DNA of 63,371 nucleotides, taken from positions 1 through 63,371 of the forward strand of contig JASKKK010000010.1 of NCBI GenBank assembly GCA_030154185.1, read 5' to 3'. The stretch comes from Desulfuromonadales bacterium. Lineage in GTDB: Bacteria > Desulfobacterota > Desulfuromonadia > Desulfuromonadales > Syntrophotaleaceae. The notes below the pieces were generated by a model. It was given only the letters and a program-made list of their open reading frames with translations, was not told the origin of the DNA and did not search any database. This document shows, piece by piece, positions 25,680-34,128 of this stretch (position 1 is the stretch's first letter; the number at the start of each line of letters is the position of its first letter). The translations under genes were made by a program, and so were the position numbers.

Positions 25680-26645
25680 ATGCGCGTTCTTTCCGGCATC
25701 CAGCCTTCCGGCTCTTTGCACCTGGGCAACTACTTCGGTATGATGAAAAAAATGATCGATTACCAGCAGCACCATGAGCTGTTCTGCTTTATCGCCAACT
25801 ATCACGCCATGACCAGCGTGGCTGACGGCAAAGCACTCGCCAAGGGCACCCTTGAAGCGGCTGCCAACTTCCTGGCGCTGGGACTCGACCCCGAGAAGTG
25901 CGTGTTCTGGGTACAGTCCGACTTGCCGGAAGTCCAGGAACTGACCTGGGTCCTGTCCAACTTCACTCCCATGGGGCTGCTGGAACGCTGCCACAGCTAC
26001 AAGGACAAGGTGGCCAAGGGCGTTGCCCCCAACCACGGCCTGTTTGCCTACCCGGTGCTGATGGCTGCCGACATTTTGATATTCGGCGGGGAACGGGTGC
26101 CGGTGGGCAAAGATCAGAAACAACATCTGGAAGTGGCCCGGGACATCGCCATCAAGTTCAATAACGAATATGGCGATGTGCTGGTGGTCCCCGAACCGGA
26201 CATCGACGACGAACTCGCCACCATTCCCGGTCTCGACGGGCAGAAGATGAGCAAAAGCTACAAAAACACCATCGATCTGTTCCTCGACGACAAGGCTCTG
26301 CGCAAACAGATCATGCGTATCGTCACCGACCCCACGCCTGTCGAAGCCCCGAAAAACCCGGATACCTGCAACGTCTTTCAGATCTATCGTCTGTTTCTGG
26401 ACAAGCAGCAGGAGCAGGCCCTGCGCCAGCGCTACCTGGCCGGCGGGCTCGGCTACGGCGAAGTCAAGCAGGAACTTTTCGAAACTGTGCGGGACTTTTT
26501 CGCCCCCTATACCCGACGCCGGGAAGAACTGCTGGCCGACAAGGAGCACCTGCGCAGCATTCTGGCCGAAGGGGCCCGGAAAGCCCGCTACGCCGCTTCC
26601 AAGATCATGCGCAAGGTGCGCAAAAAAACCGGATTGACCTATTAA
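25680..26645 (+). CDS. trpS: Tryptophanyl-tRNA synthetase
   Basis: Class I synthetase charging tRNA-Trp. The 321-residue protein has the HIGH-type motif PSGSLHLGNYFG (about 10-21), the KMSKS motif in DGQKMSKSYKN (about 190-200) and FIANYHAMT. The C-terminal helices include YTRRREELL. I choose ATG 25680 because AGAGG lies eight bases upstream; an in-frame ATG at 25662 would add MEEVPP but has no ribosome site. It is preceded by the Trp-codon attenuator, so expression probably rises when charged tRNA-Trp falls. Confidence 0.96.
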   Translation: MRVLSGIQPSGSLHLGNYFGMMKKMIDYQQHHELFCFIANYHAMTSVADGKALAKGTLEAAANFLALGLDPEKCVFWVQSDLPEVQELTWVLSNFTPMGLLERCHSYKDKVAKGVAPNHGLFAYPVLMAADILIFGGERVPVGKDQKQHLEVARDIAIKFNNEYGDVLVVPEPDIDDELATIPGLDGQKMSKSYKNTIDLFLDDKALRKQIMRIVTDPTPVEAPKNPDTCNVFQIYRLFLDKQQEQALRQRYLAGGLGYGEVKQELFETVRDFFAPYTRRREELLADKEHLRSILAEGARKARYAASKIMRKVRKKTGLTY

Positions 26646-26674
26646 AAAAGCACCTTCTGAAAAACGAAGTTCGA

Positions 26675-26711
26675 GCGAAAAAGGCTGCATATATCCTGCA
26701 GCCTTTTTCGC
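26675..26711 (+). terminator. Terminator downstream of trpS
   Basis: A perfect 15-bp stem, GCGAAAAAGGCTGCA and its complement, with a 7-base loop. The 3' arm includes CCTTTTTCG. It starts 30 bases after the trpS stop. Confidence 0.85.
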
Positions 26712-26721
26712 TTCTGGGCAT

Positions 26722-26890
26722 TAAGTCCCCCTGTGACGCAGCCGGAGGAGTACAGACGATGGGTGATAAGGCGGGAAACTGAGCGCAGCGAATCTTTTCC
26801 GCCCCCCACGGCGGCTGTACTACGGAGGGAACCCGCCACAGGCGGGCAAGGAGCGAGGGGCACACCTGTCTCCCAGCAGCCTCTTTGCCT
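26722..26890. other. GC-rich, structured non-coding stretch of unknown identity
   Basis: Between the trpS terminator and the next gene lies a 170-base segment with several complementary pairs. AGTACAG pairs with CTGTACT (about 26749-26819). GGCGGGAAA near 26772 faces TTTTCCGCC near 26797, CCGCC faces GGCGG just after, and CCCGCC faces GGCGGG near 26839. Open frames exist only on the minus strand and look like by-products of high GC. It could be a small RNA or an interspersed structured repeat. I do not recognise an Rfam family. Confidence 0.4.
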
Positions 26891-26970
26891 TTCTGCTATA
26901 GTTAACGGTACCATGAAGATGTGGCCCGGAGCGGGCCGGGGATCGCAACACCATGCGACAAGGAGGCACC

Positions 26971-27147
26971 ATGACCGTCTATCGCAAATGGTACTGCACC
27001 TGCACCGGCAAACCGATTGAGCTGACCTACGAAGAGGTTCTCGATGATGAACCGGTGGAACCGATGTGCGAGTTGTGCGGAGCCACGCCGTCCTCGGATC
27101 CCAAAAAAACCATCATCTACCGCGACGAGGAAGACTGGGACGACTGA
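26971..27147 (+). CDS. Small Cys-rich (zinc-ribbon-like) protein
   Basis: A 58-residue acidic protein starting MTVYRKWYCTCTGKPIELTY. It has CxC near residue 9 and CxxC (MCELCG) near residue 36, then an acidic C-terminus ending DEEDWDD. The two Cys pairs could bind one zinc ion. The ATG at 26971 has AAGGAGG four bases upstream, a strong site; an in-frame upstream ATG at 26953 lies before it. Function unknown. Confidence 0.75.
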   Translation: MTVYRKWYCTCTGKPIELTYEEVLDDEPVEPMCELCGATPSSDPKKTIIYRDEEDWDD

Positions 27148-27151
27148 CCTT

Positions 27152-27334
27152 TCACGAATCTTTCGCCCCCTCCCGGGTAAATAGCACAAACGCCATGGCG
27201 GGCCGTTTGCTGGCCTCCCGCATGGCGAACTGCATGCCATCGTAGTGCCAGCCCTTAGCGCTCCACTCGTTAAGGATCTCCTCCAGGGTATCGTCCGTCA
27301 CCAGGGTGGTCTCCACCACCTTGTATTTCACCAT
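27152..27334 (-). CDS. DUF4177-like small protein
   Basis: A 60-residue protein, MVKYKVVETTLVTDDTLEEILNE, then WSAKGWHYDGMQFAM and a closing strand AFVLFTREG. The pattern (beta strand, helix LEEILNEWSAKGW, beta hairpin) fits DUF4177 and related short proteins of unknown function. It is convergent with the 58-residue gene, four bases apart. Confidence 0.72.
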   Translation of the reverse strand: MVKYKVVETTLVTDDTLEEILNEWSAKGWHYDGMQFAMREASKRPAMAFVLFTREGAKDS

Positions 27335-27423
27335 CCTTGTTTCCCTTCGATCGGTAGATTCGTTTAAAATTCATGGGACTTATAGGTATGTATAAGGCGT
27401 ATAGGTCCTATGATTTTAAAAAA

Positions 27424-28830
27424 CTAAAACCGTGCATTGCCCGGCGTCCGCGGAAACGGGATCACGTCGCGAATATTCTCCATGCCGGTCACATACATCA
27501 GCAAACGCTCGAAACCGAGACCGAAACCGGCATGAGGGCAACTGCCCCAGCGCCGGGTATCGAGATACCAGCGCAGGTTCTGCGGTTCGATGCCGGTCTT
27601 GCGCATCTTTCCCTCCAGCACTTCGAAACGCTCCTCGCGCTGACTGCCGCCTATAATTTCACCGACCCTCGGCACCAGCAGATCCATGGCCGCCACCGTG
27701 CGTCCGTCATCGTTGTTTCGCATATAGAAGGCTTTGATATCGGCCGGATAATCGGTGACGAAAAGAGGCCCGCCAACCACCTGCTCGGTCAGGTAACGTT
27801 CGTGCTCCGATTGCAGGTCCTCACCCCAAGCGACGGGAAATTCGAAGGCTGTCGAGGCATTTTGCAGGCGCTCGACGGCTTCGCTGTAGGACATGACGGA
27901 AAAATCCGCCCCGGCCAGTTTTTCGAGTTTGTCGATGAGCCCGGACTCGATACGCTGATGGAAAAAGGTCAGGTCCTCGGCACACTCCTCCAGAACGAAA
28001 CGAACCAGGTAACGTAGAAAATCCTCTGCCAATGCGCAATCGTCCGCCAGATCGGCAAAGGCCATTTCCGGCTCGATCATCCAGAACTCAGCCGCATGTC
28101 TGCTGGTATTGGAATTTTCCGCACGAAAAGTGGGACCGAAGGTATAGATATCGGAAAAGGCCGTTGCAAACATCTCTCCCTGCAATTGGCCGCTGACCGT
28201 CAACCCGGTCCTTTCTCCGAAAAAATCCTGCCGCCAGTCGACGTCCCCTTCCGCCAAAGGGGGCTGCTCCGGCGACAGGGTCGTGACACGGAACACCTCT
28301 CCCGCCCCCTCGCAATCGTTGGCGGTAATGATCGGCGTGTGCACATAGAGAAATCCCCGCTCACGGAAGAACCGGTGGATAGCGAAGGACAGGGCGCTGC
28401 GCATGCGAAACACGGCACTGAAAGTGTTGGCACGCGGTCGCAGATGGGCTATGGATCGCAAAAATTCGAAGCTGTGGCGCTTTTTCTGCAAAGGATAGTC
28501 GCTGTCGGTATCCCCCAGAATCTTAATCTTTCGGGCGTGCAGTTCCCAACTCTGTCCTGCGGCGGGCGAGACAACCAGATCTCCCTCGACATGCAATGCC
28601 GCGCCGGTGCCGCAACGCGATGCCGATTCGAACCCGTCCATTTCGGGGGTAAGCACCACCTGCAGATTGGCCAGGCAGGAACCGTCGTTCAAGGCGATAA
28701 AAGTCACTTCCTTACCGCGCCGTACCGTGCGCGCCCAGCCGCACACGCACATACCGGTCGTTGCCCGGGAAGCTTGCAGTGCATTCTTTATACGAATCCT
28801 GCGAGAACGCATTTCTTTTTTCGTGGTCAC
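27424..28830 (-). CDS. asnS: Asparaginyl-tRNA synthetase
   Basis: Class IIb synthetase charging tRNA-Asn. The 468 residues have the N-terminal OB-fold (VCGWARTVRRGKEVTFIALNDGSCLANLQVV) and the class II catalytic core: FRMRSALSFAIHRFFRERGFLYVHTPIIT (motif 1), FGPTFRAENSNTSRHAAEFWMIEPE (motif 2) and GFGLGFERLLMYVTGMENIRDVIPFPRTPG (motif 3). The IRDVIPFPRTPG ending marks AsnS rather than AspS. I start at GTG 28830, which has AAGGGAG nine bases upstream; an in-frame ATG seven codons earlier overlaps that site. It is unlinked to the MCP gene upstream, which has its own terminator. Confidence 0.95.
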   Translation of the reverse strand: MTTKKEMRSRRIRIKNALQASRATTGMCVCGWARTVRRGKEVTFIALNDGSCLANLQVVLTPEMDGFESASRCGTGAALHVEGDLVVSPAAGQSWELHARKIKILGDTDSDYPLQKKRHSFEFLRSIAHLRPRANTFSAVFRMRSALSFAIHRFFRERGFLYVHTPIITANDCEGAGEVFRVTTLSPEQPPLAEGDVDWRQDFFGERTGLTVSGQLQGEMFATAFSDIYTFGPTFRAENSNTSRHAAEFWMIEPEMAFADLADDCALAEDFLRYLVRFVLEECAEDLTFFHQRIESGLIDKLEKLAGADFSVMSYSEAVERLQNASTAFEFPVAWGEDLQSEHERYLTEQVVGGPLFVTDYPADIKAFYMRNNDDGRTVAAMDLLVPRVGEIIGGSQREERFEVLEGKMRKTGIEPQNLRWYLDTRRWGSCPHAGFGLGFERLLMYVTGMENIRDVIPFPRTPGNARF

Positions 28831-28996
28831 TTCGGATAACTCCCTTTCCATACCGGGGCTTTCGAAAACGAGCGTATCTGTGCCTTCATTTCAGCGTCAT
28901 TGCAACCTGATGACACAAAAGGAGAATGATTCGGAAAAAACAAAAGATAGCAAATTCGGATATTGCCGGCCTACCTTTTTCTCGCTCACCAGGACG

Positions 28997-29025
28997 AAAA
29001 AAGGCCACCTCCGAAGAGATGGCCT
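28997..29025 (-). terminator. Terminator of the chemoreceptor gene
   Basis: On the minus strand AGGCCATCTC, a TTCG tetraloop and GAGGTGGCCT (29002-29025, one G-U pair) are followed by six T residues. It begins 36 bases after the MCP stop. Confidence 0.88.
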
Positions 29026-29060
29026 TGTGTTTCGAAACCTCCTGAACTCGGATGCGCTGT

Positions 29061-31181
29061 TTATGCGGTATCTCCAGGCAATTTCAGGATCTCGTCCCGC
29101 GTGGGGGCTTCAACCTGCCTGCCGAACGCAGTTTTTTTAATCTTGAACTTTTCGAGCATCCGATTCATCTGCAGGGCCTGACCGGACAGTTCTTCCGTGG
29201 ATGCGGCTGTTTCTTCGGCATTCGCGGTGTTTTGCTGCGTCACGCTCTCGATCTGTTCCAACCCCTGATTGATTTCCTGAATGCCTTGCGATTGTTCTTT
29301 GGAGGCTGCGGTGATCTCGGCCACCAGATCGGAAACCTTGGTCGTGGCGGCGACGATTTCGGCCAGCGCGGCGGCCGTTCTCTGTGCGATCTCCGCCCCA
29401 TTGTGGGTCTTGAGCACGGAACTTTCGATCAGATCCGATGTTTCGTGGGCCGCCTTGGCGCTGCGCGCGGCCAGGTTGCGGACCTCTTCGGCCACAACAG
29501 CGAACCCCTTGCCGTGTTGACCGGCACGGGCCGCTTCAACGGCGGCATTCAAGGCAAGCAGATTGGTCTGGAAGGCGATATCGTCTATAACCTTGATTAT
29601 TTTGGAAATGTCCTTGCCGGAAATCTCTATGTCCCTCATGGCGTTCACCATCTCGGTCATCAGGGCATCCCCCTGTTCCGCACCCTGTTTGCTGCTCAGG
29701 GACAGACTCTTGGCCTGTTCGGCGTACTCCGCGTTATTGGTGGTTTGGGAGGTCAATTGCGTCATGGATGCCGATATTTCCTCCATGGACGCCGCCGATT
29801 CGGTGGCTCCCCGGGACAGGGACTGACTGGCATCGGAAATCTGCGATGCCCCCGTCATGATCTGTTCTCCGGCTACCTGCACCTGAGCCAGGAGATCATT
29901 GAGGTTTTCGGTCATGCATTGCAGGGCTTTGCCGAGTTGGTCTTTTTCGGATGCCAGCGGAACCTCGATATCCAACTCCCCCCTGGAAATAGCTTCGGCA
30001 AGCTCGGCCTTCTGCTGAAGGGACTCGACCATGTCATTCAAGGCACAGGCCAGCATGCCGACTTCGTCTTCCTGGTTCAACATCAGGCGGCGGGACAGAT
30101 CGCCTCGGGCAATTTCTTTGGCCATCGCCGCCCCCTTGCGGATCGGCATCGCGAGACTGCGGGCTATCCCCCACAGCAACAGCAAAGCTGCGATAATGCA
30201 TATTCCACCGATGCCGATCTGATGCCACATGACCGATGAGACATTCGCCAGCGCCACTTCCCGGGGAACCATGACATGCACCCACCAGGGCGTACCTGTC
30301 TCACCGAGGTTCAGAGGCACGAACACCTCCAGCCCTCGCTTGCTCCAATCGAGGACCGTTTCCCCCGCCATGAGACGGTCGTAATAGACCGCCCCCGCGG
30401 CATCATAATCGGCCCAGGGTTTGCCGCCGGCTTCGGGAACACCGGTCATCCCCGCAACCGTTCCGCCGTTGGTGATAATGGCCGTTTTTCCGGCACCGTT
30501 GTAAAGGGTGTCGTCATCGGCCAGATGTTGAAGAAAATCGAGAGTGAAATCGACGGTCGTCACCCCGTAAAAGGTGCCGTCGACCAAGATGGGAGAGGCG
30601 ACAGTGGACATGAGAACCTCGACACCGCCGACGGGATAGGAATACGGCTCGGTAAGGACTTCATGCCGCAACCTTTTGGGCATAAAATACCAAGTGCCCG
30701 CCTGCGGATTGTCATAGTCGACCAGAATATCGTATTTGAGGCCATTCTCATCATCCTGATACCAATAGGAAATCATGCGCCCCGAGGCATCGTAGTTCTC
30801 ATCTCCGACATACTCCGCATCCCTGCCGTCAAAAGCGTCGGGTTCCCAGGCGGTCCCGCCGCCAAAAAACTGCGGACTCTGCAGGAAAGACTCGCGCAGC
30901 ATGGCTTGAGCTTCATAACGATCGAGTTGAATCGGCATGATACGATTTTTTGTCGCCCCCAAAACAGAGGCCAGCCCACGGGTAAAAGCCAGCGCATCTT
31001 CAAACTTCGAAAGGATTTCGCCGGCATACTCTTCTGCGGCGGCCTGGGCACGACTTTCCGCAACTCTCATGGTCTGCTCGCGAAGGGTTATAGCCGAATT
31101 GAGGATAATGGCGCCGGCTGTAAGCACCAGGCAGCAACCGGCCAGCATGGTGATTTTCATTTGAATGGATCGAAATTTCAA
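29061..31181 (-). CDS. Methyl-accepting chemotaxis protein with a dCache sensor
   Basis: Inner-membrane chemoreceptor. About 706 residues: TM1 near the N-terminus ([20 protein letters not shown]), a large periplasmic double-Cache domain (about 35-305, with [15 protein letters not shown] and [21 protein letters not shown]), TM2 ([19 protein letters not shown]), HAMP, and a methyl-accepting signalling domain with the conserved tip [22 protein letters not shown] use the TTG at 31181, which has AGGAGG nine bases upstream; the next in-frame ATG is seven codons later. The Cache pattern resembles that of the GGDEF protein at 44222-46258, so both may read related ligands. No che operon is adjacent. 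Confidence 0.92.
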   Translation of the reverse strand: MKFRSIQMKITMLAGCCLVLTAGAIILNSAITLREQTMRVAESRAQAAAEEYAGEILSKFEDALAFTRGLASVLGATKNRIMPIQLDRYEAQAMLRESFLQSPQFFGGGTAWEPDAFDGRDAEYVGDENYDASGRMISYWYQDDENGLKYDILVDYDNPQAGTWYFMPKRLRHEVLTEPYSYPVGGVEVLMSTVASPILVDGTFYGVTTVDFTLDFLQHLADDDTLYNGAGKTAIITNGGTVAGMTGVPEAGGKPWADYDAAGAVYYDRLMAGETVLDWSKRGLEVFVPLNLGETGTPWWVHVMVPREVALANVSSVMWHQIGIGGICIIAALLLLWGIARSLAMPIRKGAAMAKEIARGDLSRRLMLNQEDEVGMLACALNDMVESLQQKAELAEAISRGELDIEVPLASEKDQLGKALQCMTENLNDLLAQVQVAGEQIMTGASQISDASQSLSRGATESAASMEEISASMTQLTSQTTNNAEYAEQAKSLSLSSKQGAEQGDALMTEMVNAMRDIEISGKDISKIIKVIDDIAFQTNLLALNAAVEAARAGQHGKGFAVVAEEVRNLAARSAKAAHETSDLIESSVLKTHNGAEIAQRTAAALAEIVAATTKVSDLVAEITAASKEQSQGIQEINQGLEQIESVTQQNTANAEETAASTEELSGQALQMNRMLEKFKIKKTAFGRQVEAPTRDEILKLPGDTA

Positions 31182-31462
31182 AGTTATTCTCCTCCTTCGG
31201 AATAAATGAAAAAACTCACGGAGAAACCACAAGGGGTGCAAAACAACCGTTAAGTTAGGCCAATAATAAATTCAAATCCATCCCCCAAATGGGTGATTTT
31301 TTCTCCTTGATGATATTCAGTCGTCGAGGAGGCGTTGCGCTGTCGGGAATTCGTGAGGTTATTGGTCGGCAATAAAAAGAAACAATGTCTTCACAAAACA
31401 TGGAGAGACGAGAGAGGGGAAAGGGTAAATTTTCGTTTTCCGACCGGCCAAATCGGCAAAGC

Positions 31463-31491
31463 TTGCAATTTTCTTATTGTTTGGATAAGAT
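31463..31491 (+). promoter_or_regulatory. Candidate promoter of the PadR gene
   Basis: TTGCAA (31463-31468), a 17-base spacer and TAAGAT (31486-31491) lie 44 bases before the PadR start. The remainder of the 353-base divergent gap to the MCP gene shows no recognised element; I looked for sigma-54 and sigma-28 motifs for the MCP gene without success. Confidence 0.45.
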
Positions 31492-31534
31492 TTAGGATTA
31501 CCTCGCTTGAATTGTCCAGCAGAAAGGAACATAC

Positions 31535-31954
31535 ATGCCACGCGGAAAAGGCCCCTGTCGCCATGGCTGGGGAGGGCCCCAGGCCGGTTTCGGCAATCTG
31601 CCCCGCTTCATTGAACCGGTGGTGCTTTACCTTTTGAAGAAATTCGGCCAGGCCCACGGTTACCAGTTGGCCGGCGAACTGCCGGAACATGCGATAGGAG
31701 AAACCGTTATCGACCGCGGCGCCCTGTACCGCACCCTGAGGCAACTCGAAGCCGCCGGTTATGTCAGCAGCGACTGGGATGTATCCGGGGCCGGGCCGGC
31801 CCGCAGACTCTATCGACTCACCCCGCCCGGCGAGGAATTCCTTTCCCACTGGGCGAACCTCATCGAGCGGATGGCGGATTCGATGACGGATTTTGCCGAA
31901 AAGGTCAGAGAGCTGGATGCAAAAGGGCCTGAAAAGGGAGGAAAGTCGGAATAA
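31535..31954 (+). CDS. PadR family transcriptional regulator
   Basis: A 139-residue DNA-binding protein. The winged-helix PadR region (about 20-100) includes PVVLYLLKKFGQAHGYQLAGEL, GALYRTLRQLEAAGYVSS and the wing PARRLYRLTPPGEEFL. A short C-terminal helix is for dimerisation. The N-terminus MPRGKGPCRHGWGG carries a Cys-His pair that could bind metal. PadR proteins repress nearby genes and themselves; no obvious target is adjacent, as the divergent MCP gene is 353 bases away. The ribosome site is AAAGGA. Confidence 0.85.
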   Translation: MPRGKGPCRHGWGGPQAGFGNLPRFIEPVVLYLLKKFGQAHGYQLAGELPEHAIGETVIDRGALYRTLRQLEAAGYVSSDWDVSGAGPARRLYRLTPPGEEFLSHWANLIERMADSMTDFAEKVRELDAKGPEKGGKSE

Positions 31955-32100
31955 GATAGGTTCACATCAATACCGGGTAACAAGGATCAAAGGCTGAGAG
32001 TACGTCATAATTTGCGATAAGCTCGCCGCGCTCAGTTTTTCACCTGTTTCGCCCGCCGGCGGCTTCATAAGGGAAGAAGGCAGGTCCCAAAAAGGCATTT

Positions 32101-32179
32101 ACTAATCACGAATCACTAGCCTCACGGTTTACACGTCACGCACACCTCGAACCTCGAACCTCGCGCCTCGTCCCTGCCT
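32101..32179. repeat. Heptamer array directly after prfC
   Basis: On the plus strand CCTCGAA, CCTCGAA, CCTCGCG, CCTCGTC and CCTGCCT (32145-32179) run in perfect 7-base register up to the prfC stop codon. Looser heptamers continue to the left (AATCACG, AATCACT near 32104-32117). The array begins at the stop codon on the minus strand. The 223-base convergent gap between the PadR gene and prfC holds no other feature I recognise. Confidence 0.7.
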
Positions 32180-33764
32180 AATTGTGTTCCCGGGTTTTAT
32201 TGAAAACGATATTGGGCCATTGTTCCATGGTGTGCCCCAGACGCCACTCGCTCGAAGCCAGATAAGCGAGGTTGCCTTCGGCATCGTGGGCCAGGTTTAT
32301 CGTGTTTTTCTTTTCGAAATCCTCAAGCAATTTGCGATCATCGCATTGCACCCAGCGCGCCGTAGCGTATTCCACCCCTTCATAAATCGCATCGACACCA
32401 TACTCTGCTTTAAGCCTCGCCATGATCACATCGAACTGCAGCACCCCCACCGCTCCGAGGATGTAATCGGTGTTATGCAGCGGCCGGAAGAGCTGTACCG
32501 CACCTTCCTCGGCGAGTTGCATCAACCCCTTTTCCAGCTGTTTGCTCTTGAGGGGATTCTTCAGTCGCACGCGGCGGAAATGCTCCGGAGCGAAGTTGGG
32601 GATGCCGGTGAACTTGAGGGGTTCCTTGTCGGTAAAGGTGTCGCCGATCTTGATGGTACCGTGGTTATGAATGCCGATAATGTCGCCGGGATAGGCTTCT
32701 TCAACATTGGTGCGATCCTGCGCCATGAAGATGGTGGCGTTGGAGATGTTCACGTCCTTGCCGATGCGATGATGGCGGACCTTCATGCCCCGATGGAATG
32801 TTCCCGAGCAGATGCGTAAAAAGGCAATGCGGTCGCGATGGGCAGGATCCATGTTGGCCTGGATTTTAAAGACGAAACCGGAAAAATCCTCTTCGTAGGG
32901 AGACACTTCACGGGTCGTGGTGGCGGCAGGACGCGGAGGCGGAGCCTGCTCGACGAACGCGTCAAGCATTTCCTGAACACCGAAATTATTGATGGCGCTG
33001 CCGAAAAAGACCGGCGTCTGATTGCCTTTGAGGTATTCTTCGGGGTCGAAAGGATTAGCTGCCCCCTCCAGCAATTCGACGTCCTCGCGCAGTTGCTCGG
33101 CCTGGCTGCCCAGCAATTCATCGAGTTGCGGATCGTTGAGATCTTCGATAACCAGCATATCCCCGTGCCGGGTTTCCTGGCCGGGTGTAAAAAAACGCAA
33201 CTGCTTACGATAAAGGTTATAGGTCCCTTTGAAACGCTTTCCCATGCCGATGGGCCAGGACAGGGGGGCGCACTCGATCTGCAGGGTTTCTTCGATATCG
33301 GCGAGCAGGTCCAGAGGTTCCAGTCCCTCGCGGTCGAGCTTGTTGATGAAGGTCACGATAGGGGTATTGCGCATACGGCATACTTCCATCAACTTCCGGG
33401 TCTGGTTTTCCACCCCCTTGGCGCTGTCGATAACCATCAAAGCACTGTCCACCGCCGTCAAAACCCGATAGGTATCTTCGGAGAAATCCTGGTGGCCCGG
33501 CGTGTCGAGGAGATTGATCTCGTAATCGCGATAATTGAACTTCATCACCGACGATGTGACCGAGATGCCGCGTTCCTGTTCCATGGCCATCCAGTCACTG
33601 GTGGCATGACGCGCCGCCTTGCGGGCTTTGACAGCCCCGGCCATCTGGATGGCCCCGCCGAACAACAGCAGCTTTTCGGTCAGGGTCGTTTTCCCGGCAT
33701 CGGGATGGCTGATAATGCCGAATGTACGCCGGCGATCGACTTCCTTGCGGTGGTTCTTGCTCAC
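32178..33764 (-). CDS. prfC: Peptide chain release factor 3
   Basis: GTPase that releases RF1/RF2 from the ribosome. The 528-residue length matches family members. The N-terminal GTPase domain has [19 protein letters not shown] (P-loop about 15-22), a switch region with [28 protein letters not shown] and NKLD; the EF-Tu-like domain 2 and the RF3-specific C-terminal domain follow. The start is a GTG ([15 protein letters not shown]) with GAGG seven bases upstream; a longer frame to 33830 has no ribosome site. A heptamer repeat array begins at the stop codon. Confidence 0.94.
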   Translation of the reverse strand: MSKNHRKEVDRRRTFGIISHPDAGKTTLTEKLLLFGGAIQMAGAVKARKAARHATSDWMAMEQERGISVTSSVMKFNYRDYEINLLDTPGHQDFSEDTYRVLTAVDSALMVIDSAKGVENQTRKLMEVCRMRNTPIVTFINKLDREGLEPLDLLADIEETLQIECAPLSWPIGMGKRFKGTYNLYRKQLRFFTPGQETRHGDMLVIEDLNDPQLDELLGSQAEQLREDVELLEGAANPFDPEEYLKGNQTPVFFGSAINNFGVQEMLDAFVEQAPPPRPAATTTREVSPYEEDFSGFVFKIQANMDPAHRDRIAFLRICSGTFHRGMKVRHHRIGKDVNISNATIFMAQDRTNVEEAYPGDIIGIHNHGTIKIGDTFTDKEPLKFTGIPNFAPEHFRRVRLKNPLKSKQLEKGLMQLAEEGAVQLFRPLHNTDYILGAVGVLQFDVIMARLKAEYGVDAIYEGVEYATARWVQCDDRKLLEDFEKKNTINLAHDAEGNLAYLASSEWRLGHTMEQWPNIVFNKTREHN

Positions 33765-33936
33765 TATGAAACCTCGTACTGTGGATGAAAAAAAACCGGA
33801 CCCTGCAGGCCCGATGGACAGCGAAATCATAGCTTAAAACAAGGAAAAAGGTCAATGCCGTGAAGAAAGCGGGTTCGCCGATACCCTCTTCACAGCATGG
33901 ACCCTGGCCGACGGTACCGCCAAAACTCTGCCCACG

Positions 33937-34128
33937 TTATGGCTCCCAAAACCTTACTGAGCTGTTCCGCGCTGCGCGCAGGAAATTTTCCCGAATCTCG
34001 CACTCCCCCCCGTTCACGTAAAACAGACCCGCCAGCGCTTTTTTCACCGCCGCTGCGATATCATTCCGGCTGAGCGAGCCGCTGCAGATTTGCAAGCTGC
34101 CGACACAGATGAAAAAGGGAATCAGCAC
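33937..34128 (-). CDS. Possible small ORF overlapping the GGDEF gene end
   Basis: A 63-codon frame starts at a GTG that overlaps the stop of the two-receiver GGDEF gene (the GTG lies seven bases before the last base of that gene). It encodes SLSRNDIAAAVKKALAGLF and ends SSVRFWEP. Codon use looks coding-like in the middle, and the overlap would allow translational coupling, but no homologue or ribosome site is recognised. The rest of the 357-base gap to prfC (33765-33936) shows nothing. Confidence 0.35.
   Translation of the reverse strand: MLIPFFICVGSLQICSGSLSRNDIAAAVKKALAGLFYVNGGECEIRENFLRAARNSSVRFWEP

Noticed and set aside
31182-31534. A sigma-54 or sigma-28 promoter for the chemoreceptor gene
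   Set aside because: A TTGGC near 31250 is not followed by GC at the correct spacing, and no TAAA-N15-GCCGATAA-like site was found.
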